From Albifimbria verrucaria (lineage: Eukaryota; Ascomycota; Sordariomycetes; Hypocreales; Stachybotryaceae), in contig JAHREC010000011.1 of NCBI GenBank assembly GCA_020081605.1, forward strand, positions 4,464,001 to 4,528,000: DNA of 64,000 nucleotides. Direction: 5' to 3'. The notes beneath the pieces are model-generated. The model was not told the DNA's origin. It did not search any database and saw nothing but the letters and a program-made list of their open reading frames with translations. Shown here piece after piece: positions 57,881 through 64,000 of the stretch. Position 1 is the first letter of the stretch; each line of letters begins with the position of its first letter. The position numbers and the translations under genes were made by a program.

Positions 57881-59731
57881 ACTGAGTCACTAATAAAGGA
57901 ACAAAAATTGAACAAACGAGTGTCCAGACCATGGCGTCGTCGTCAGCGTTCATATACGCCAGCCCAGGGCCATGTTTGCCTCACTATGCTCCCCACAGCT
58001 GAGACTTGCGTGGCAGCCAAGGTGGGCTGGCAGAGGCAAGCCACTCCCATAGGCCAATGGCGCCGCATGACCCAGAACATTGTACACTGCGCCACGAATA
58101 GAATGCGATAGACTGCCTAGATCTTCTGGTCTGCCAGAGCCGTGGTTACGCGAGCCAAGTCGCCGTGACGTTTGTCAAAGCCGAGAGGCGAATATGCCCG
58201 ATTGGGTAATGATGTGGCGCCGCATGTGTGGCGGTGCAACCAGTTTTCACTTGACAGTTGCCACCCGAGGCTTCTGAATCAACATGTGCTCCTTTGTAGT
58301 CTGTACCAAGGCCACACACAGTATTCAACGAAAAATCCACGCAACCAACAATTACGCGTTGCCGGATAAGCATCCTTTAATTAGGATCCAAACTTAGATT
58401 GAATCAGATATGCATACGAATTTTCCGCACGGAGAATAAGAAGCCCCGGTCTATCACATGTGCTATAGACATTATGTGCCACTAACCAGCTGGACCGTAT
58501 CAATCGTGTAGGACGCGAGTACCTCTGACGCGGCCAAGACCAGCAAGTAAGCCTTTGCCTACTACTGCACCCGCTAGCGCCAGGCAACCTCATTTCGCTC
58601 CCAACAAATCTACGTCTGGTTGCTGCCTTTGCGCGAGGCCGCTATTGACAGTCCCCGACGTTCAGCTGCCGCCCTCATGCATTCAGAACCACATCATTGC
58701 ATGGCAATGGCAGCCTCCCTCCACCATGAAATCCGTACCCATCTGCTATGGCCCATAACAGCAGCCTAAGAGAGCAACAAAAGCTCCACCATGACCTATC
58801 GATACTTGCAATAGCTTCAAAAATTTAGTCCTTGATTCAATCAGCGAGCCTGAGACGCTTATTCCCTAGCCACCCATGCACACCGAGGGCATCCATCGGA
58901 GGATAAAAGAGCACTGGGTCAAGCCAGTGCTACCCAGCCCAGCCTAGCTTACACAAATACCGCCGTTGAGCACGTTGAGGTTGAATCAGTATTGTCCACT
59001 CTTGCTGTACCGAGTACATCAAGCGTATGGTGAAGCCTTACCCGTTACCACCATCTCTCAATGTTTCTTCCATTGTATCAGGGTATTGCGGAAAGGCAGG
59101 AATACGTCGTTTTATTTCAGCTACCCTAGATCAGTTTTCCTTCGTCGCCCTCGATGGGGATGAAGGCTGCAGACTGCCCGGTCTTGACGGAAGAGTTAAG
59201 CAACCATCTTCCATTTTCTTTAATAAACGCAATACTCTGTATCCTACCTCATACTTTTATGGAGTATCAATTAATCAGATGACATGTGGTACTCAATATC
59301 ATTCATGGACTCTCTGGCATTATTATCATGAGCCTCCCAAGTAATCGAACTTGCGATCTGCGGCGTGGTGTTGTTTTGCCTTAAGTAAATAACCGATATA
59401 GTAATTATAGTTATATAATTATGCATATATGGGCTTTTATTTCTTTTTCTCTTTTATATATACATTAGTTTTAAATCCCATATATGATAGAATTCCACGG
59501 TGCAGGTACATGATTACATAAGCCATATTTGCATATTTGCACAGCGCCAGGTGCATCTGTAGGTTCCCGCTCTAATTTTATCGTCTCCCCACTTTGCTAC
59601 TCTTAGCATCTGGTTTGACGTCGACTGGGAGAACATTTAGTTATCCTTTGGTGTGGATATCAACTTCTCACTTACAACAGGAGTGGATATCATTCGACAT
59701 TTGCGCGACTGGTAGGATATGTCGACCTGGT
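57881..59731. other. 1.8 kb intergenic region, no gene recognised
   Basis: Contains the dynamin-like gene promoter and an AT-rich stretch (59380-59470). The open frame 59027-59344 (+, 105 codons) lacks any recognisable feature. An 11-bp tandem duplication (ACGGGTCCCCT twice) lies at about 59739-59760, just inside the next gene. Confidence 0.4.
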
Positions 59732-61739
59732 ATGTTACGACGGGTCCCCTACGGGTCCCCTATCAAACGACGCGGGACGCCGTCGGTCACCAAAAGATTG
59801 CTGTGCCCTAAAGATGAGACTGAATTTGTTCGACATGTTAATGCGATTGAACAAGCTGGCTTTCGCATTCCGTATGCCGATTCTAAGTCTACCGTGAACA
59901 CGTTACAAAGACTCCGTGGAGGTGGAGATACACGTGAATTCTCTTCCTCCTGGTTCAGTCATATACGTACGCGACACAACATCAAGACACCTAGGGAGGC
60001 CCCTAAACTATGGGAGTTGGCCAATCGTCTCAAAGATATAATTGTGTCGTTGAACCTCCACAAATCGGAGTTCTGGAAAGCGGAGAAAATTGAACATTTG
60101 TACGCCCATGAGGTTAACGGGGCCGTGACTCTTGAGATGACCCAAGATGAGGTGCCTGGAATCCCTGACTCAACGGTCCACCATTTGACCTTCATTAGCG
60201 CAGATAGCGCTGCTGGGGCGGCAGCCCCTTATGTTACTTCTCAAATATGGCCAACTGAGATTCTCACCACCAAAGGGGATAAGATCCGCTTCAAACCACG
60301 ACTCGCCGATGATCCTATGTTGAACTGGGCTATGCATTTCAACGAAGACTCCTGGAAAATGTCAGCTAGAGCCCGAAATACAGGGAAGACGCTTGAAGAG
60401 TGGTTTGGTTGCACCTCAAGGTTAGAGAGTCTCGAAACAAGAGACAAATTACGCGAACCACCAGTCAAGAGACAGGAATCATTACGTATTTATCGACTTT
60501 TAGTTATCCACCAATTTCCTGAAGCGGCGTCTTTTGATGTCGTGCGATATCTCAATAATTTTGATATCAAAGTCGCATACTATCCCGTTTGGTGCAAAGA
60601 TCTTCCGCCGCCCGCCACAGTCATTCACAGTCGACGGCGTCTGTTCATAAGGAAAGAAAATAAAGATAAGGGACTCTCTTCAGAAACCCCTCCTGCCCTT
60701 TTACGCTACGATTTCATGAAGAAACTCCAAGGAGCACTTGGCGAGCCTGTTGCCGAGCAGAATGCCCAAGCTGGTATCTTAGACTTCAAACGAAAGGGCA
60801 ACAAGAAACCAGAGCAATTAACCCCCATTTCTTGGCGAGTCTTGGGAATTTGTTCAAGCTATCGCAGGCATCTCACAACTGGGTCACAGATACGACCCTG
60901 TCCGGGATACCTTGGGGAACAACAGCTACATCGTGCCAGATCAAGAGCGACAGGGAGAAGGCCAACCAACGAAGACTACGGAGGCTCCCAATGGGTCTGT
61001 GGAGGATGAAATTTATTCATATAGGCGGGCTATGTTTCAAGCTCTTTCCACAGTCTTGCAAGAGGCCGTGGAAAAGCAGGTCACTGAACAGTCCACCACA
61101 AAGCTGCAACGAGAACTTTGCCAGGACTTCTTAACCGGCTTCGAAAGATATAGAGAAGGGGCTCTAAAGACAAGGCATTGCATAGAATACGATCCAAATT
61201 TGCACTCGATTCCGTCAACAAATCCGCAAGTTGACGAGCTTGGTGAAACACCCATGCCGTACACGGGTCCGCCACCTACCGCTCTCGTACACCACAAGCG
61301 AATCCGTATATCAAAGGACGCACAAAAGGCGGCACTGTTCGCAGGCTATCTGATATTCAACGACTCTCATCGTGAAATGATCCATGATGGAACCTACAGC
61401 CTACCATGGACTTCACGTGCCAAAACAAGCTTCGACATTCTTAATGCTGAATTAGCCGAAATGGGTTGGCTTCCGCCAAACTACCAGGATGCTCCGCGAC
61501 AGGTAATCGAGATGAATCATAGTGCTAAACCAGTGGCAGGCGAGAAAGGACATATCGTTGTTTTGGTGCCGACAACAAAGGTACAATGTATTGTCACATT
61601 GTACAGCCCGGACTTGGAGGTCGAGGTGGAATGGCCAGATGGCAATTCTGATGAAGCTTTGATGCTTGAGGAGGGAGTAGGGATTACAACTACTAAGAGA
61701 ATCCAGTTTTTGGCGGTATGGTTGCATATTAATAGGTGA
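59732..61739 (+). CDS. uncharacterised large protein, about 670 aa, frame-broken
   Basis: Long coding-like region with no domain I recognise. The start ATG at 59732 is the first in frame, though an upstream exon is possible (the frame is open back to 59594). Part 1 contains VRHVNAIEQAGFRIPYADS, TLQRLRGGGDTREFSSSWF, FTEILTTKGDKIRFKP-like strands and YRLLVIHQFPEAASFDVVRY. Part 2 (from about 60850) reads FVQAIAGISQLGHRYDPVRD, has a helical segment with VLQEAVEKQVTEQST, and ends RKDAQKAALFAGYLIF-type, GWLPPNYQDAPRQVIEMNHS and HIVVLVPTTKVQCIVTLYSP. The two parts join if one C is missing in the run at about 60825 and one G near 60846. No signal peptide or membrane helix. Stop at 61739. A lineage-restricted family is likely. 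Confidence 0.6.
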
Positions 61740-62181
61740 TTGGCCACCTACTTCCCTACTTTTGCCTTATCTAGAGCCTTGTAAAAGGAGTGTCATGATC
61801 TGTACCAGGTTGAATGTGGTTATGGGAATGTTTTGGTAATAGCGTTATCTGTAGTATTTGCCCTTTATGTTCCACATTGGTGGTTTCTTTAATCACAAAA
61901 TTATGGCGATGGGTGGCGGAGTCTGTGGGAGCTCAGACGGGGTTATGAGAATCACTAGGCAAATAGTATCGTGAGTAGCATTTGACTTTGCTTCCTCGCT
62001 TTGCTGGTCACCATTAGTTGTCTCGAAGGATTTTTGTAACTGTTCTCCCATGGAAATGATAACGAAATGGATTTAGGCCAAGAAGTGGATATTGCCTTGA
62101 ACATGGTATGTTTTGGAGCGACGTCAGTTTAGGCTGAATCTTTACTTTTCACTCTGCTCAATAATAGCTTCCGATCTATTC
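61740..62181. other. convergent 3' intergenic region
   Basis: About 440 nt between the uncharacterised gene and MSH4. No gene seen. Confidence 0.4.
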
Positions 62182-64000
62182 TTACATATTATCAACCTCC
62201 TCCATCTGCAATATGAACTCCACTTGAAGTCGCTGGAGGTATCTGGGTAGTGCCTCTCTGCTATCTGAATCTCTCGCTTGCTGCAACGCATTGTAAAGAT
62301 TCAAGACCAGTTTTCTTCGAGCGAGTAGCTTTCGCGACTCAGAGCTCTGCTCACGAGCCTTCTTCCGTTCTCTCAAAGCATTGGAAACCTCCGTAGCTTT
62401 CTCAATAAAACTGGCTGGCATTCCCAAAGCTTTGGCCAGATTGATGCCGTAATGCTCCTCATCGTCCACGCTACCCGAAGTCGCCTTGTACAACAAGGTG
62501 ATATGTGGTAGACCGTCATCCGTAATCGAACTTTTGGCAGCAAGGTGTAGATTCAATACGCCTGGGCGGTCAGCAAGCACCTTTGCCAAGTCCACAAAAT
62601 GCGTGGCGAACCATACTGAGGCTTTGCTTTGAATCAATGCTTCGGCCATGGCAAGGGCAATGGCGAGTCCGTCTCGAGTGCTTGTTCCTCGGCCCAGCTC
62701 GTCTATGATGGCGATGCTTTTTTCATCCACATTCCGGAGAATGAATGCCATTTCCCGCATCTCGACCGAAAATGAAGACATGTTGGCTTCGATGTTGTCG
62801 TCTAGCGACACTCGTGCGAAAATGTTGTGAATGATCGGAAACGAGGCATACTCTGCGGGTACGAAAGAGCCAATCTGTACCATGATCTGCAGCAGAGCCA
62901 CGGACCGAATGTACGTGCTCTTGCCACCCATATTGCATCCGGTGATGGCATGAAAACGGTATTGCTCACTTGAGTAATAATCATTTGGTACAAAATTCCC
63001 AGATAGAGCCTGGCCCATTAGCAACAATATCCAGTAGACATGCGGGAAGATGACCGGATGTTACCTTGTCCACTATCGGATGTCGTGCAGCCTGCAAAGC
63101 AAGTATTCCTGTAAGCTGGGGTCGGGTGTAATCTCGGATTGACGCAAGTTGAGCGAATGAGGATATCATGTCGATCAGTGCGACTGACTCGCAAACTCGA
63201 AATAAATCTGGTGCTTTTTGTCGGAGCTCCTTAATCAGCTCATGAATAACCGAGTCACTCCGAATCACCACTTCGTTATATGTGTCAGAGAGCCGCGCGT
63301 TTAATTTGACGAGAATAAGAGTCTGACACTCAATCTTATCCTTCTTGCGAACTGTGTTGATAAACATTGATGGAAGCCCTTCTTCCTCTACATCACCAGC
63401 AGCAATACGCAACCAGTATTTCCGGCCGTTGTCAAACTTCAAAGTGACATTTAAACCACAACTCTCTGTGAATAGTTAGTGTCGCAACAACATAAGATCA
63501 GACCACATTACTCACCACTAATCTCATCAACATGCTGGTGAATCTCCTCAGTGAGCTCCTTGTATGTCTGCCTCGCCACGTCCAGCATACCGCTGATGCC
63601 AGCTTTGACGGCAAATGTTCGCTGGTTGCGAAGATCAAGAGGGGACTTCATATAAGTGACGTCGGCCTCGATCGTATTTCGAATGTTGGCCAATATGGGG
63701 TCGTAATTTCTGGCCGGCACAAGTCGCGAACCTTTGTCAGTAGAGCGCTTTGAGCTGGGAAGAGCGCATGATGAAGGTTTGGAACTGATTCTAAGAAGCT
63801 CTTCATCATGAGAACCTGGTTGATTTGTTCCTCCACCTGAACTACCCCTGGACTCGTGGGAATAATGATGAGCTTCAGGTGTTAGCCAATTGCCTGCTTG
63901 CTCGAAGGATCAACTCACCTTGGTCAAAAGCTTTTCAACGTCATGAAAGAGCTTTAGAGCTACATAACTTAGTATCTCTGATAGTAAATGAAGGGAACTC
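62182..64000 (-). CDS. msh4: MSH4, meiotic MutS homologue, 5' partial
   Basis: MutS-family protein that, with MSH5, stabilises meiotic recombination intermediates for crossing-over; it lacks mismatch repair function. Exons: beyond 64000 to 63919; 63836 to about 63516; 63466 to about 63075; 63020 to 62182. GT-AG introns fit between them, including a 50-nt one ending CACTAACTATTCACAG. Core text: KSPLDLRNQRTFAVKAGISG, YTRPQLTGILALQAARHPIV, Walker A ITGCNMGGKSTYIRSVALL (Pro of the usual GPNM replaced by Cys), VPAEYASFPIIHNIFARVS, Walker B SIAIIDELGRGTSTRDG and ATHFVDLA. The C-terminal helical region ends LQMEEVDNM. One frame break at 63707-63709 (AAA on the coding strand, one A short) links LCRPE to NYDPILANIRN. 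N-terminal domains are outside the window. Confidence 0.92.

Noticed and set aside
59027..59344. 105-codon open frame on the plus strand
   Set aside because: No recognisable motif, isolated in AT-rich DNA.
59336..59375. T-loop-like TCGAACTTG sequence suggesting a tRNA
   Set aside because: No acceptor stem, D-arm or anticodon arm can be folded around it on either strand.

Overview
This 64 kb window is nuclear DNA of a filamentous ascomycete (Pezizomycotina). Coding exons are separated by short GT-AG introns of about 47-80 nt with CTAAC/CTGAC-like branch sites. Fungal-specific families are present: HET domains, a hydrolase-NB-ARC-TPR NLR, a NACHT-ankyrin protein, CorA-like membrane proteins and cysteine-rich secreted proteins. 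The content fits a Sordariomycete (the multicopper oxidase is closest to the bilirubin oxidase type known from Hypocreales), but I cannot fix the genus from sequence alone.

Layout. 0-5 kb: partial FAD/NAD(P) oxidoreductase (+), C2H2 zinc-finger protein (+), SAICAR synthetase ade1 (-) split into 13 small exons. 5-17 kb: a giant NACHT-ankyrin protein (+) and a large ubiquitin-like/CorA-like membrane protein (+). 17-21.4 kb: gene-poor. 21.4-25 kb: bilirubin-oxidase-type multicopper oxidase (+) facing a class 1A dihydroorotate dehydrogenase-like enzyme (-). 25.9-29.7 kb: two small secreted proteins (-), one a two-module beta/gamma-crystallin. 30.9-35.7 kb: acid-ceramidase-like amidase (-), SAM methyltransferase (+), CorA-like transporter (-). 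36.7-42.6 kb: NLR (+), HAD phosphatase (-), truncated HET fragment (+). 44.7-52.4 kb: MFS multidrug transporter (+), HET protein (+), GPI-anchored-type wall protein (+), CorA-like protein (-). 53.1-58 kb: CDF metal transporter (-) and dynamin/Mx-like GTPase (-). 59.6-61.7 kb: long uncharacterised protein (+). 62.2-64 kb: 3' part of MSH4 (-).

Two themes stand out. First, about half of the genes, including housekeeping ones, change reading frame, and in nearly every case I could resolve the break is explained by loss of one base from a mononucleotide run. I read this as systematic homopolymer under-calling in the assembly rather than mass pseudogenisation, so most broken genes are annotated here as single genes. 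Second, the 5-52 kb stretch mixes self/non-self recognition families (NACHT-ANK, NB-ARC-TPR NLR, two HET loci) with three different CorA-like membrane proteins, one fused to ubiquitin-like modules. This is a candidate recognition/cell-death island.
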